Source of the DNA: Oopsacas minuta | Lineage: Eukaryota > Porifera > Hexactinellida > Lyssacinosida > Leucopsacidae | Reading direction: 5' to 3' | DNA length: 64,000 nt | NCBI GenBank assembly: GCA_024704765.1 | Contig: JAKMXF010000066.1 | Location: 1,113,883-1,177,882 of the forward strand | In this document: positions 37,201 to 46,917 of the stretch, piece by piece | Layout: the number at the start of each line of letters is the position of its first letter | Position numbering within the stretch: the first letter of the stretch is position 1 | Translations under genes and position numbers: made by a program | The notes under the pieces: generated by a model | What the model was told of the DNA's origin: nothing | Seen by the model: the letters and a program-made list of their open reading frames with translations, nothing else | The model's database searches: none

Positions 37201-37288
37201 ATATCTCCTGTACAGAATTCCTGAATGGAGATCTGGCACGCGGGTTAGATCCAGGATTCTTTGGAGACCGTAGAACGTTATCTGTCAT
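20077..37288 (-). CDS. Spectraplakin (MACF1/dystonin/Shot family), about 44 exons
   Basis: Roughly 3,000 residues assembled by hand. It links actin to microtubules. In order: a Ser/Pro-rich N-terminus; CH1 ([41 protein letters not shown]); CH2 ([20 protein letters not shown]); a plakin region with an SH3-like insert (33042-33442); a rod of spectrin repeats; a degenerate EF-hand pair; a GAR/GAS2 domain ([17 protein letters not shown]...DPCR); and a basic Ser-rich tail. The first exons are 37288-37054, 36882-36821, 36762-36673, 36622-36542, 36482-36390 and 36326-36056; the last eight are listed under the tail. The rod is short compared with human MACF1. Translation starts at ATG 37288; GTG lies upstream in frame. 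One intron (22254-25239) holds the SMCR8 gene. Middle exon borders are approximate. Confidence 0.9.
20243..20285. repeat. Fragment of CCTCCACAAAC pogo-like MITE
   Basis: AACTAGGAATTCGCTC and flanks match the internal part of the element at 19534-19665. It occupies most of the 86-bp intron between the last two spectraplakin exons. Confidence 0.5.
20967..21025. repeat. hAT-like MITE end
   Basis: CAGCGGTTCGCAACC followed by CCGTGGACCACCAAG is a typical hAT terminal sequence. Related copies are near 25465, 36940, 47636 and 57426. It lies in a spectraplakin intron. Confidence 0.6.
22433..24880 (-). CDS. SMCR8: SMCR8 homologue (C9orf72-complex subunit), nested in a spectraplakin intron
   Basis: A single-exon frame of 815 residues (human SMCR8 is somewhat longer). 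The N-terminal longin/DENN-like region has the family pattern: [31 protein letters not shown] and [21 protein letters not shown] Ser-rich middle follows, then a helical C-terminus ([33 protein letters not shown]). SMCR8 acts with C9orf72 and WDR41 at lysosomes and in autophagy initiation, and in mammals it is phosphorylated by TBK1. The gene lies wholly inside the 2,986-bp intron 22254-25239 of the spectraplakin, on the same strand, with about 360 bp upstream for its own promoter and about 180 bp downstream before the host exon. ATG 24880 fits the family N-terminus; no introns are evident. Confidence 0.88.
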   Translation of the reverse strand: MYGKNLKIPPLRRQGSKSGSVSSGTETKFNDFIFIAEFSEQIGPTPVLCIPDCCPQNFNQIAFAVRVLSVDWHVKVSNNSGEPLSRFSLDQDVQMLLSEPMENAEAIVNYMTVYDLHARGNERPYCICYISQDKNKILLFFEEIVKALAKIVTHIHRRNYEVFLKDLKVHSNLLRKDLQIIQTEGLPKSLPPGITPESAVEDITSHLEDMSSLMEDLDEMLCKYNTGMVTSSPGHSSILRSHSDTMTKKTGRFTKRVNSDLNYSHSISPSTLLGSPTYTLSTITSSVRNFDRKLRSLPELVSGEMWGEIRRLLEDVAHMYRQDTSVLLLNRYDTMCLKPKSSLLTIGQFAVNNFVPQERSLYQSRQKTVKGTEKAEDNTNLKPEHSNKVWSVRNSTYTTGPLLFPEKKEDETLRTKGSFSPKSFSSLESGDGQSQPPLHSSSTSSGSPNLFNTKHSRKEAERMVSNLEPVGIKVASQEQVLNVNPLGYNLLRDHNAFDYNSKIMSFEGSDSIEGSDGYLTPPDLLSTTTFDIPNLLPNSPILFTNSKLKLKSNSHGNSDLMAQLYRTPNFIHVAYSMLSGKPVMCECLNSCEMEIEELTRNSSLFLPGSANRNMILTTTDQTSLQLSNLHNIKMAMVQSKTLQNTKPYNQIRRHSQLFAINEGKSTFHGHSYDGKLLSMLSKSYITRQRTIPLNDEFILSLMQSALLNLAMKAYLLFYYSLSVRQNVIKSGDILKKSLSMSNSDWEIINYLTKIIREQLIDYDEREQTCKLLRIMDCVQSNKPQQEGPILTLLGYVDSHNEETSLIFSASDSAKK
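25155..25205. repeat. (ATT)n microsatellite
   Basis: About 17 ATT units between the SMCR8 start and the upstream spectraplakin exon, within the host intron. Confidence 0.95.
25465..25609. repeat. hAT-like MITE
   Basis: Ends CTGGGGTCCATGACCCC and GGTTAGGAACCGCTG, with the core TCTCAAAATTTGTATTGCA shared with copies at 47636 and 57426. It lies in a spectraplakin intron. Confidence 0.7.
25960..26068. repeat. pogo-like MITE (CCTCCACAAAC family)
   Basis: CAGAGTGAAACCTCCACAAA and CGGGCTTGTGAAAAC, with GAATTCCTAGTCCCATAC near the right end. In a spectraplakin intron. Confidence 0.6.
27835..27990. repeat. Inverted-repeat insertion in a spectraplakin intron
   Basis: The left arm GCACCCAATTTTTTTC-ATAAAGTG is matched in reverse complement by the right arm (CACTTTAAGAAAAGAATTGGGTGC). 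The segment is richer in G+C than the surrounding introns and has an open plus-strand frame across it. It may be a foldback transposon fragment. Confidence 0.5.
28463..28613. repeat. pogo-like MITE (CCTCCACAAAC family), complete
   Basis: Starts TA-CAGCGAAACCTCCACAAA and ends GTGAGGTTGCACTG-TA, with the internal CTTGTGGAAA. In a spectraplakin intron. Confidence 0.7.
33042..33442 (-). other. Spectraplakin: SH3-like segment of the plakin domain
   Basis: Exons 33442-33380 and 33263-33042 with the end of the preceding exon (YLIVKAYE) give [20 protein letters not shown], then [20 protein letters not shown]. This is an SH3 fold pattern (ALYD-like strand, WxV, and a late V/I-Pro) embedded between spectrin-like repeats, as in plakin domains. 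It supports spectraplakin rather than spectrin or nesprin. Confidence 0.7.
36056..37288 (-). other. Spectraplakin N-terminus: CH1-CH2 actin-binding domain exons
   Basis: Six exons (lengths 235, 62, 90, 81, 93 and 271 bp) whose phases close correctly. The first encodes a disordered Arg/Ser/Pro segment; the next four CH1; the sixth CH2, ending in the family-typical SLLEPE, continued by D at 35.79 kb. Paired CH domains bind F-actin. Part of the spectraplakin, listed for its domain content. Confidence 0.9.
36940..37000. repeat. hAT-like MITE end
   Basis: CTGTGGACCCCTGC ... CAGGTTGGGAACCGCT is the reverse-orientation hAT terminal pattern. It lies in the first spectraplakin intron, next to the CH1 exon. 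Confidence 0.6.
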
Positions 37289-37755
37289 GTACCTAACTAC
37301 CGACACAAACTATGTGAATAAATGTTAATCAACTGTTAATCACTTGACAAGATTGTGCCTAAACTCATATTTAATAAATGCCATTCTACACTAAAGCCAG
37401 TATAAGTATCATATTCTATGGGTTGAAGTCACTAGTAATATTTATACACCTCAAAGCACTGCGTTGAAACCAGAGATAGAACATCATTTGAGAGGCAATT
37501 ATATTAGACTCTCCGGCGTTATACAATTTGTATTTAATTATCTTCTAAGCTATTGAGCCTATTCATTGCAAGGGTATTTTTGAATAATATAACTTATTGC
37601 TTAGCAATCGCTGAGCCGCTACATGTATGTTGTTATTATTGCTACATACAGCTAGTCAGATCAACAACAATTATGATATTCTAATGCAGTTTGAGAATGG
37701 AATTCTACCGAATACTGTTACGTTGAATTTATTATAATTATGCAATTCTATACTA
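37289..37755. other. Spacer between spectraplakin 5' end and PUS1 3' end
   Basis: AT-rich, probably the spectraplakin promoter and 5' UTR. No additional gene is seen. Confidence 0.45.
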
Positions 37756-39184
37756 TCAACAGATTTTCGGAGAGCCTGCATTTTCTTTCGTTTTCGTTTC
37801 TGCGTGAGTATCTCCACGTATTTGAGAATTATCCTCCTGTTTGTTTGATTCGTCTGATTCAGCAACAAAATTATGTTTGTTTAGGTTTCCTAGCCAAATA
37901 AACATTGATTTATGTTCAGACTCTTGTTGTATAATATGTGGGTAAATATATTTATCTCTAAATTCTACAACTTCGTTCTCAAGACTTTCCCATTCTATTC
38001 GTTCATGAATACCATCGTCTCCAAATTTTCTATTATAGCCATTGAATTCTTGTTTTTCTAACATTAAGCCAAGAGACGGAGCCTTCGGTGTTTCAACTGT
38101 ATCGAGTTTGAAAGATCGAGCGATAATTTCCTCATTCGCGAAATTCTTCATAACCGCGATAGTAATTCCAATCATTTTACGGATTTGATGTAACATAAAA
38201 CTTTGTCCTTGCAAATGTATAGAAATGAATTCTAACTTACTTTTCTGGTCCAAAAATGGCAATCCTAGACTAACGTTAATAATATAACGGTTACAGCTGG
38301 GATCTTTTGCCTTGACTGCACTCGTGTAATTATGGAAATTATGAGTGCCTTTGAAAATACTCAATACATTTTGCAATCTGCCTACAGTCTCTGCATCAAT
38401 TCTGTAACCTTCATAGGTCTGTTCGTATGTTGGTGCGAATGCAAATGTTGGGCAAATATAATTATAGAATCGACTACTGCAAAAGTGTTTGCCGTTGAAA
38501 GATTGAGTGACTCTTAAAATCCTGAATACCCGAATCTGAGGAGGCAAAAATGAATTTATACCATCAAGATGACTCTTCAAAACATCCATTTTAAGAGAGA
38601 CAATCTGGCGAACAGCTGATACTCCTTTGTCTGTTTTAGATGTTCTTTGGAACTTTAAGTGTCCTAAAATTACACAAAATTATACATGTATTTATCTAAG
38701 GTATGACTGGCAGGTAGAATGTTGATTGTATAATATTATATTAATGAACAATGGATAATAACAAACTATATTTATGCAAAATAGGCAAAATCATCGAAAA
38801 AAAGGAAATTACACCTACGATTTTTACTGTACCTAGTTGGAACTTGACTTCCTCAGATATTGCTCCAGCTTTGAAAACAGCTTCCAACAGTTCTCCCTCT
38901 ATAGTCTTGGTACCAGCATTGTATTGCATTCCATGATAACCATATCCATTGTATGACATGAATAATGCAACCATTTTTCTGCTTACTTTAATCGGTGAAT
39001 TATCTTCAACCTTCTGAACTGAAGCAATCACTTCTTTTGGAATTTCAACAGTTTGATCTGACTCAATAACTATGTTGTCAGGACTATTACCATGAGAATG
39101 CTCTGGTGAATCAGACTTAGAACGTTTGCTGCTGCTCACTAACTTTCCAGCTTCTGAACAGTTCACTAATAGTTTACGTCTCAT
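37756..39184 (-). CDS. PUS1: tRNA pseudouridine synthase, PUS1-like
   Basis: Two exons, 39184-38833 and 38663-37756, join in phase to 419 residues. The TruA/PUS1 core begins VALFMSYNGYGYHGMQYN. The catalytic aspartate is Asp129 in TSKTDKGVSAVRQIVSLK, and the splice site lies eleven codons before it. Later motifs are HNFHNYT (the FxFHNFT-like signature) and IHLQGQSFMLHQIRKMIGI. PUS1 modifies uridines in tRNA and some mRNA in nucleus and mitochondria. The residue before the catalytic TD, usually Arg in family members, is Lys here. Translation starts at ATG 39184, 12 codons... into a frame open upstream only through a TTG. The C-terminal 60 residues are acidic, Lys-rich and probably disordered. 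Confidence 0.9.
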
Positions 39185-40046
39185 TGCTAATAGTCTAGCA
39201 ATGCACAATCAATACATTACCAGCAATACTGATTGACTTGTAAAAGCTGACATGTATATTATCTAGCCTAAAAATGCCTGTGTGGCCTGACCAATTTCTC
39301 ACTAATAGATGCTCAACATTTGCGCAATAATACCAATCATAAGTGGACACGAAGCTATAATCGTTGTAAATTAAAGTTATTAACAACTAAACGTGTAGCC
39401 AAGAATTGTTGTTTACAATTTTAATAAGACATAATACTAAAAGTTTAACACACAATATTAGCGTATTTGCTCTCAAGTTGCAATCGATATACAAACAGTC
39501 AGCATATATGTAATACTTTATGTCAAATTATAATTTATTAAAATGGTGGTTCAAAGGAGGAGGGATGTATTCCAGACTTTTGAACTAATAACATACTTTA
39601 TTTCCTAAAATCAAGAACATCTGGATAAATCAGGCTGAATCGATAATCATTGGATCATACAATCAGTGTTAAAATTGAATTTCTAATCATTTCTATTATC
39701 AGTAAAATTTCTTAAATTTTAAACTTTGTATAATTCGTGATGCTTAACAAACGAATAATTGTGGTTAATAGGGGAAATAAAATATTGACGCTTGAAATGA
39801 AGCCTTGATGCCAAAAGTATAGCTTAGTTGTTAGCCACTCAATTCTTATAAGGAATGTACATCTGTTTTAGATAAAAAGCAAAATCTTATCATATTATTA
39901 TGTGACAAATAGATTAATAAAATATGGTAAATGTTAATTAACTGTTAAAATAATACATAGCTCTAAACGCTCAGTGAGCCATAATTACAATATACACAAT
40001 ATACATCGAGTTTGTGGGTAAAAGACAGGAATAAAAAATTCCTGAT
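39185..40046. other. Spacer between PUS1 5' end and TRIM-like 3' end
   Basis: AT-rich, holding the PUS1 promoter and the 3' UTR of the TRIM-like gene. No other gene or repeat is recognised. Confidence 0.45.
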
Positions 40047-42242
40047 TTAACAAAGAATAATATTCTCTTCTGTCGTATAGAAAATATGCCCGAAGAAATC
40101 AATATTCATTGATTTAGGATTGAATGATTCTGGTACTTGTTCGCGTACAACCAGCTCTAGATCGGGGTTGAATATGTATAAAGTATTATTTTGATGGATA
40201 AAAAGTGTATCAGATGCGTTGACGCAGACGAACGTTGTGAAGTTCGGTATTCGCTCCCTTGGGGGTTGAGTCGGTTCAGTTCTCTTTGGGTTAGAGTTCG
40301 AACGCTTGCGACTTCTCCCGAGGGTACCGTTTTGGTTAGTTGGCTTTTCTACAACGAGTTTTTGAATCGGCGAGGAAATTTCTTCCTCGTTTATTTTAAG
40401 TTTCAAACTTATCTCTTTCAAAATGTTACCTCCTTTGTCAAGTACGTAGAGCATTTGTTTTGAATTTGGAACGTAGAATACAGTTTCCTTAGAGTTAACT
40501 GTCAGATTTATGCTCAATTTGACTTCATCACTGAAACTAGGTTGTATGATTTCAGGGAAGAAAGTGTTCGTTGCATTTTGTTTAGATTTAGGCTTTGGAG
40601 AAACTGGAGGAAGCTTGTGTATATCACTATTACTTCTGGTCAGCCTATTCGCCATTGGAAAAGGAATATCAAAACTACCTAAGTATGTTAACGACATATC
40701 GAATCTGTTGACGTTATTCGTAAGCAGGTTGTAGACGAGAAACTGTGCATTGGTCTTATCGAATGAAATGCAAACAGGATCTTCGAGAATGTGGCTCTCT
40801 GAAACAATTTGCACCGTGCTCAGCATATCATCAAGCTTCAGCAGTTGCTTGCCTACTCTATCCACTAAGTAAGTACATCTATTTTTATGCGCTAACAAAT
40901 TCGTAACAGATTTGACGTCTATTTGTTTAGAATGACATAGATTCCTTGTAGGGGAATAAGGATCTATGATAGTAGCTTTAAAAATTGGCGCGTTAATATC
41001 CTCAGTTGCTGGAGTTGTGCAAGCTGTCTGTGTTTTGAATACAACTAGGAGATAGTTAAACATTGTTACCGTAGTAGTAACTAACGTTATTTGCTCATGG
41101 TCGGTATCTGAACCTGACCAGCCAGATTTAAGAATATTTTTAGGATACGAAGCGATGGGTGATTCTAGTTTTGGCCTACGAATTGGATCTACATGTCCGA
41201 TTTTATCAAATTCACCAGCTAACTCCAATAAGCCATTTACGTTATATTCAACTTTGCCGATATCTAAATCCATGTCATGATCGTGAAAGGTAAAATCGTC
41301 GAGTCGGTGAGACAAAGTCAATGCGAGTGGGAGTATGTATTTTGATGGATAAGTCACTGTGTATTGCTCTACGATATCAAGGCATTCTTTGGTTTTCTCG
41401 TTCAGCATTTCATTTCTCTCATAAACAGACTGTAATAGCTTTATACGCTCGTCGTGTTGACTGATTATCGAGTATACAAGCGTATTCCTACGTTGGTTTA
41501 TCTTTTCAACCAAGAAATCAAAATGTCTATGTACCTCTTCAAGCCGTTGAAATTTCTGATCTTCTAACTTTTGGCGTCCTTCCATATGCTTATCATAAAG
41601 TTCTTCGGAAAATTTGCTTCTTATCTCTTTAACTTTCTTTCCCAAATTACTAACTTTTTCTTCAATGAAACTTTTCACCAACACAGTTGGATGATCTGTG
41701 TGATACATCTTAGCGCAATCGTCGCAGAAATATTTATCACACGCAGTACAGAGATACTTGACATGAACAAGAGGGTGATTCGGACAACCTATGTATGGTT
41801 CGCTTGGGACTATACTCGAGATTAGGGAAGTATTTAATTCTGTGAGTAAGATGAATGTATGCTTGCCAGAACCGAATTTGAGATGAGCTGATATGTCAAC
41901 GTTGCATATGAAAACTTGACAATCTACACAAAAATTTGTAGCGTTCGAAATAGGTCTTAGACAACAATTTTTGCAAACAATCGTTTCGTTATGCTCTTTA
42001 TAAACACGGCCAGCAGTTTGTATTGCAGTGATATTTCTCAGCAACAAGTTATTTGGAAAATCAGATCCAAGAATCCCGTTCTCGTAGTAAAGTTCATCAC
42101 AGGTTTTGCAAATACTGTTATAAAGCGCACATTCTCTACAGCACGAGTGTAAACACGGTAGCATAATTGGATTAACGTAGTGCCCATCGCAGAACATACA
42201 GGATTCTGGTATCAACTCTGTATTGAGCTGTTTCGTAGACAT
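40047..42242 (-). CDS. TRIM-like RING/B-box/coiled-coil protein
   Basis: 731 residues in one coding exon. A compact RING comes first (CMFC, CLHSCCREC, CKTC), with only six residues between the last cysteine pairs and a short substrate-side loop. B-box 1 (CKNCC...FCVDC) and a canonical B-box 2 (CPNHPLVHVKYLCTACDKYFCDDC...H..H) follow, then a coiled coil to about residue 290. The C-terminal 400 residues show repeated short hydrophobic strands (CISFDKTNAQFLVYNLLTNN; NASDTLFIHQNNTLYIFNPD), which look like an NHL-type beta-propeller; this is inference. Such proteins are usually E3 ubiquitin ligases or RNA regulators. A 5' UTR intron is visible at 42257-42397 (GTAAGG ... AATAG), with a TATA box upstream. 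Confidence 0.85.
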   Translation of the reverse strand: MSTKQLNTELIPESCMFCDGHYVNPIMLPCLHSCCRECALYNSICKTCDELYYENGILGSDFPNNLLLRNITAIQTAGRVYKEHNETIVCKNCCLRPISNATNFCVDCQVFICNVDISAHLKFGSGKHTFILLTELNTSLISSIVPSEPYIGCPNHPLVHVKYLCTACDKYFCDDCAKMYHTDHPTVLVKSFIEEKVSNLGKKVKEIRSKFSEELYDKHMEGRQKLEDQKFQRLEEVHRHFDFLVEKINQRRNTLVYSIISQHDERIKLLQSVYERNEMLNEKTKECLDIVEQYTVTYPSKYILPLALTLSHRLDDFTFHDHDMDLDIGKVEYNVNGLLELAGEFDKIGHVDPIRRPKLESPIASYPKNILKSGWSGSDTDHEQITLVTTTVTMFNYLLVVFKTQTACTTPATEDINAPIFKATIIDPYSPTRNLCHSKQIDVKSVTNLLAHKNRCTYLVDRVGKQLLKLDDMLSTVQIVSESHILEDPVCISFDKTNAQFLVYNLLTNNVNRFDMSLTYLGSFDIPFPMANRLTRSNSDIHKLPPVSPKPKSKQNATNTFFPEIIQPSFSDEVKLSINLTVNSKETVFYVPNSKQMLYVLDKGGNILKEISLKLKINEEEISSPIQKLVVEKPTNQNGTLGRSRKRSNSNPKRTEPTQPPRERIPNFTTFVCVNASDTLFIHQNNTLYIFNPDLELVVREQVPESFNPKSMNIDFFGHIFYTTEENIILC

Positions 42243-42478
42243 CGCGCGGTTGAGACCTATTGATTTTAAATTATAATATAAATTTTAAGGTTGCAATTAT
42301 TTAAGAAGTGCACATTTTACACTTATATATGCATACAAAAATTGAAAGTGTCCCTAATAGAATTATACATGACTCAATTACAAAGCAAAACCCTTACCTA
42401 TGAATTGCATTAAAACTCGCGGTTTTCGGTAGAATTTGAAAGTGGATAATATTCTATTTGTGTACAATGACTCCAGCG

Positions 42479-42488
42479 TATTTATATA
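42479..42488 (-). promoter_or_regulatory. Probable TATA box of the TRIM-like gene
   Basis: TATATAAATA on the reverse strand, upstream of a short 5' UTR exon that ends in GTAAGG at 42397-42392. Spacing fits a start site near 42455. Confidence 0.5.
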
Positions 42489-43311
42489 TGGAGACCGAAT
42501 TAGCTGACCTTCTGTGTGGTTTATTCTCATTAATTATTCAAGCTGTATACCAAGCAGTCAACTGATTAGAAATTCTTACAAACTCAACAATGGTTATTCA
42601 TTAAAAATAATTGCTCCATTAACAATCAGGATTTATTTTGGTGGTAATGTCATAAGGAAAACAACACAATCTTTTCAAAGAAATCTCAAATACACATACG
42701 GAGATTTTGACCTAAAACAGCTCAGTAGGGACATATTCAAGTTAATAGAAATAATTAATGTTTTGAGATCATCAATTGGATCACATTATATATAGCAACC
42801 AATCACATGTGTTACTTACGTGGTTTAGGCAAACACGAAATATAAATTCTTCAAATCTTAAAAATATAAATTGTTAATTACTAAAATTATAATTATTATA
42901 AATGTAAAACATAAAGCATATAATGAAACTATCAAATTTCTATTAATTTATTGGAGGATTACACAGGTGACTAGAGGGAGTATACAACATGTAATTAAAT
43001 GTCTGCAGTCTCGGCCGTAATAATTTACAAATGCTAATTTTAATGGTAGAATATATTGTGTCAATTTGAAGGGAAATGATTTTTGATTGCATAGTTGGAG
43101 GCAAGCACTACTGGTAACTCCATACCTGGAAATTATTGAAATTGTATTAAATGAGTATCCCACTGCCAGAAAATAATTGAATTTACCCAAATATTGTTCT
43201 ATCCCGGATAAATACTCACCCATGAAGGAGCTAAAAATTACTAATCGCTGGGGTTACTATTCCAGTAGAGAATGTATATAATTTTTCCAGTACCTCTCTA
43301 AAAATAACTTA

Positions 43312-43477
43312 CAGTCAACTCACGCTATATCGAACACGGATATATCGAAGTCTGAAATAGTACAGATATGGTCCCAAACCGTCAAAGTAACATAAATGTC
43401 ATCGGTTATATCGAACTCCGCTTATACCGAAGTAATTATCGCAGTCCCTTGAGCTTCGACATAACGGGAGTTGACTG
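43312..43477. repeat. pogo/Tigger-like MITE, complete copy with TA duplication
   Basis: TA-CAGTCAACTCACGCTATATC at the left and CGGGAGTTGACTG-TA at the right, 166 bp. It is the best-preserved copy of the family also found at 5108, 52870 and 59884. Confidence 0.85.
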
Positions 43478-44112
43478 TACATTATGTTGCCAAACTAACT
43501 CAGCTCCATATAAATTGGGCTGAATTTAACCAAATTACATTCATCAACAATCTGGTAACTGTTTATTCTACCCACAAGTTTACTCGTACTAGGGATAATA
43601 CACATTATAATATTCATTGTTCCAGAAGTATTGAAATTGATATCGAGCAACAAATAGAAAAGTGAATTGCAATTCTCTAGAAATATATTCGTAGTACAGA
43701 TTCTAAATTACTACAATGTTATCACAGTTAGACCAGGGATACAATTGATTAAACTCGAAAATATTCCAACTGATAAACAATAGAATTCGAAAAATACATG
43801 AGATACGTGTTTTAGCAATTCTTGATGATTAATCTATGCCACACAAAGTTTATTAAATATCCTAAGCTCTATGTCTTACAAACTGGCTCTTCATTTACGT
43901 ATATATTCGGAATATATTGAGAAACTGGAAAATCATCAAACTAGAATAATTTGTATTGTAATTATTCATTGTACAAGTTAAGCAGTCTTCGTATTTATGT
44001 TACAGTGTATGTATTAGCTAACTTGTGTGTTCGAATCACACACAATAGTATTCACAACTTTTCTGCAATTAATAGTAATCGCTTGCTCTCAATACATATA
44101 TTGTTAGAAGCT

Positions 44113-44225
44113 ACAGTCAAACCTGCTTAACGGTCACTTTTAGCCAGTCGCTTCGGTGGCCGTTATAGACTTTTTCGAATTGGAACCAAAATGACATTAA
44201 CGGATGCAGCGGGGTTATACGTATA
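44113..44225. repeat. Tigger-like MITE remnant (CAGTCAAACCTGCTTAACGG)
   Basis: A left terminal sequence of Tigger type followed by CCAGTCGCTTCGGTGGCCGT. The right end is not clear. Confidence 0.45.
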
Positions 44226-45565
44226 TTTGTGTAAGGGCTATATAATTATTGAAATCTCTCTTAATAAATATATGCTACTACCATACAAATAAACTGAAAG
44301 TAGATTAACAATTACCAGCTTGAGTAAACTCGAGCTTAATTATTCAAACTCTATATACGTAACAGTACATTTGACAATAATAGTATGTAATAATAGTTTA
44401 TACAAAGTTCATTTAACCATGATATATTACGTCATCTATTAGATAGTTAGTATAATGGTAGAAATGGGAATAATTCCTGTACAATAATAGTAATAATCAT
44501 CCAAGAAAAATGGCCAGTACTCAGAGGTTCGGAAAAGTATTTGAAGGGTGCTCGAAACACAGGCCTTTATCAGAGTGCTAAGCGGGAAATGAAGTCATTG
44601 GATACGCGAAAGAAATAGTTTATGAGACTTGATGAAGCACTGATTTCAATACATACTTGTAATAAAACATGAATTTTCCAATAAAATTATCGGAATATTG
44701 AGCGAGCGAGGCTAGCGAGCAAAAATTACTAACTAGTACCGAAGGTCATTTAAAACAGTTCTATAAACATAATAATCTCACCATATTTGGGTATTGTAGG
44801 CAATACAAATTCTGTGATTTCCGTAATATTGCGCTTATTCGAAACCCACTGTGTACGTAACATGACTGTTCAATATGATAAAAATAAATTATATAACCAA
44901 TAACAATACAAATATATTTCCACAACCAATTGTCAACCAAATTACAGACTTGAACTAAAGCATCTAAGTATAACCATCTGGTCGAAATTTCTCAAGTCAT
45001 TCTTCACCCTTTTAATGAGATTGGAGATTCTTGTACATGATGATTAACAGAGTTATTGCATAAGTGTTATAATTATAATATCATATTTGTTAACTAAATA
45101 ATCTCGTGGGAGAATAAACTCTTCTACGTAGTAATGTACTTTCCATACCTTTAATAAAGTGAAATGAATAATTGGTGCAAAATTGTAAAATAGCTAATCT
45201 CCAGCGTAGCACCCACAGTATACTAATTATAAGACAATTGAAAGTAAAGCTCTATGAGTCATAACTCATAATGATATAATGAATTATACAAATATGTTCT
45301 AATCTAGGAAATTGAATGATGGCTTAAGATTGGAAATACGGATACTGTCATTAAATCTAGACAATGAGTTAGAGACATAACAGTCATATGTTTAGCTCGA
45401 ATTGATAAATATTCTGCGATAATTCACAAATTAGACAAATTTGTGGCCGAAAAGAAATCCGCACAGATAGTATGTAATCTAATTAGTATGGATTTTACTG
45501 AGTATTTGGGGAAATCACGTTAATTGACGCGGTTAGGGGGAAACGCGGATCGTATTCCTTATATA

Positions 45566-45645
45566 CAGTGAATGCCTATTATAAGAACACGTATTAATAC
45601 TCTCAATCCCAAGGGTTCTTTAATCTTACAACCGGCACGGTATCC
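45566..45645. repeat. Tigger-like MITE remnant (CAGTGGATGCCGGTTATAAG family)
   Basis: CAGTGAATGCCTATTATAAG at the left and CAACCGGCACGG at the right, matching the copies at 46220 and 54785 in diverged form. Confidence 0.5.
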
Positions 45646-46219
45646 AACAAGGGAATTCAGTATTCGCAAATAAAAAAACAGCCACTTACTTCAACTTAAG
45701 TTATGTGGTTATTTTCTTTTCAATATCTCGCCTACTAGTTGCATACTGGTCTAATCTAACATAATACATGTTAATAAACAATTATATGTGCAAAGGTCTT
45801 TGTGGTTTGGGTTTGGCTTGTGTGTAAATCTAGCCCACACTTACTTGTAAAAAGAGATTTTGAAGAAGAAATCTCACTGACTTCTTCATAATTACAACAA
45901 ATAAGCTTAATGCTAATTGTTAAATTCCTAAACAAAAGTACAAAGTCAGTGGAAATCCTAAGAAACACTAAAATCTTGGTTTAATTGATACAATAAAGCC
46001 CTCACATTAAAATTCACAAATTCCAACAAGAAGCGAATTTTTGCCTTTTCTAAATTTTCTTATTTCATTCGTGTAGTACATACACCCAGGGACGTCGCTG
46101 GAGCTTGGGGGGTGGGCAAACCAAACCAAGTAGGAGCGCCAGGACCGTTAGGTTGTCATAGGCGGAAAGATGGGCTACTAATCCACACGACGATGTATAT
46201 TAATTGCCTTATGAAATTA

Positions 46220-46353
46220 AAGTGGATACCGGTTATAAAAACATGCCGGATATAAACACCATCCTCTGGAAAACAGTTCTTAAATAGTCCTGTAAGTAAA
46301 TTTTATACCGGTATAATAACACGTATTGGGGTTCTTATAACCGGCACCCACTG
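46220..46353. repeat. Tigger-like MITE (CAGTGGATGCCGGTTATAAG family)
   Basis: Left AGTGGATACCGGTTATAA, right TTCTTATAACCGGCACCCAC-TG followed by TA. About 134 bp. Confidence 0.65.
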
Positions 46354-46840
46354 TAGTAGGAAAATTAAGATCGCCAGATTACACATCAGCTGAACCATAT
46401 AAATTGAATCACATTTGCTTCTCACATATGATTATACAGATTGTATATTTTCAAACGTAATATTAGGTATCAAATTATTCAAATATTTAATATTAATATA
46501 TCTGTGTATAATGAGCACAGCACTTACTTAATGATAATTTAATAAATCTATAATTAGAATTCCTTTAGGTGTATGGCACAATTCCAGAATAACTTCTCTC
46601 AGCTAAGTAATATCCTTGAGCAATTGTGTTGGAATTCAAAGTGTTTAATTGTATTACGAATTGTTGAGTGTGTTTCATAGGAAATGCACGACTGTTAATG
46701 GTTGGTAACGGCCGCCAACTAAGTATTTATCAGAATTCCAACTTGTTCTAGGAAATAGAAAATATAGCTTTACATAACAGCATAGATTTACTATATGATC
46801 CTGAGCCCGTACACATGAACATACGCATAGCAGCTAGATA

Positions 46841-46850
46841 GTATATATAG
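46841..46850 (+). promoter_or_regulatory. Probable TATA box of the calcium-sensor gene
   Basis: GTATATATAG lies 68-77 bp upstream of the coding start region, a spacing that leaves a short 5' UTR. Confidence 0.5.
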
Positions 46851-46917
46851 CAGGGTTGTCACTGGAAAAGGAACACAAACAATTCAATTCACAATTTACA
46901 CAAACCAAATGAATAAG

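Larger units (their letters stand above)
42500..46917. other. Gene-poor 4.4-kb spacer with transposon remnants
   Basis: AT-rich. It holds a complete pogo/Tigger-like MITE (43312-43477), remnants at 44113-44225, 45566-45645 and 46220-46353, and a TATA box near its right end. Short frames here have no family resemblance or splice context. I see no gene. Confidence 0.55.

Noticed and set aside
25240-37288. Nesprin or beta-spectrin instead of spectraplakin
   Set aside because: An SH3-like insert within the spectrin-like repeats and an EF-GAR C-terminus are spectraplakin features; there is no KASH segment or PH domain.
42514-42795. 93-codon plus-strand frame
   Set aside because: No recognisable motif, AT-rich, overlaps the promoter side of the TRIM-like gene.
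42948-43223. 91-codon minus-strand frame
   Set aside because: No motif; sits beside transposon remnants in a gene-poor spacer.
44020-44060. tRNA-like GTGTTCGAATCACAC stem-loop
   Set aside because: Only a T-arm-like sequence; no acceptor, D or anticodon stems could be found.
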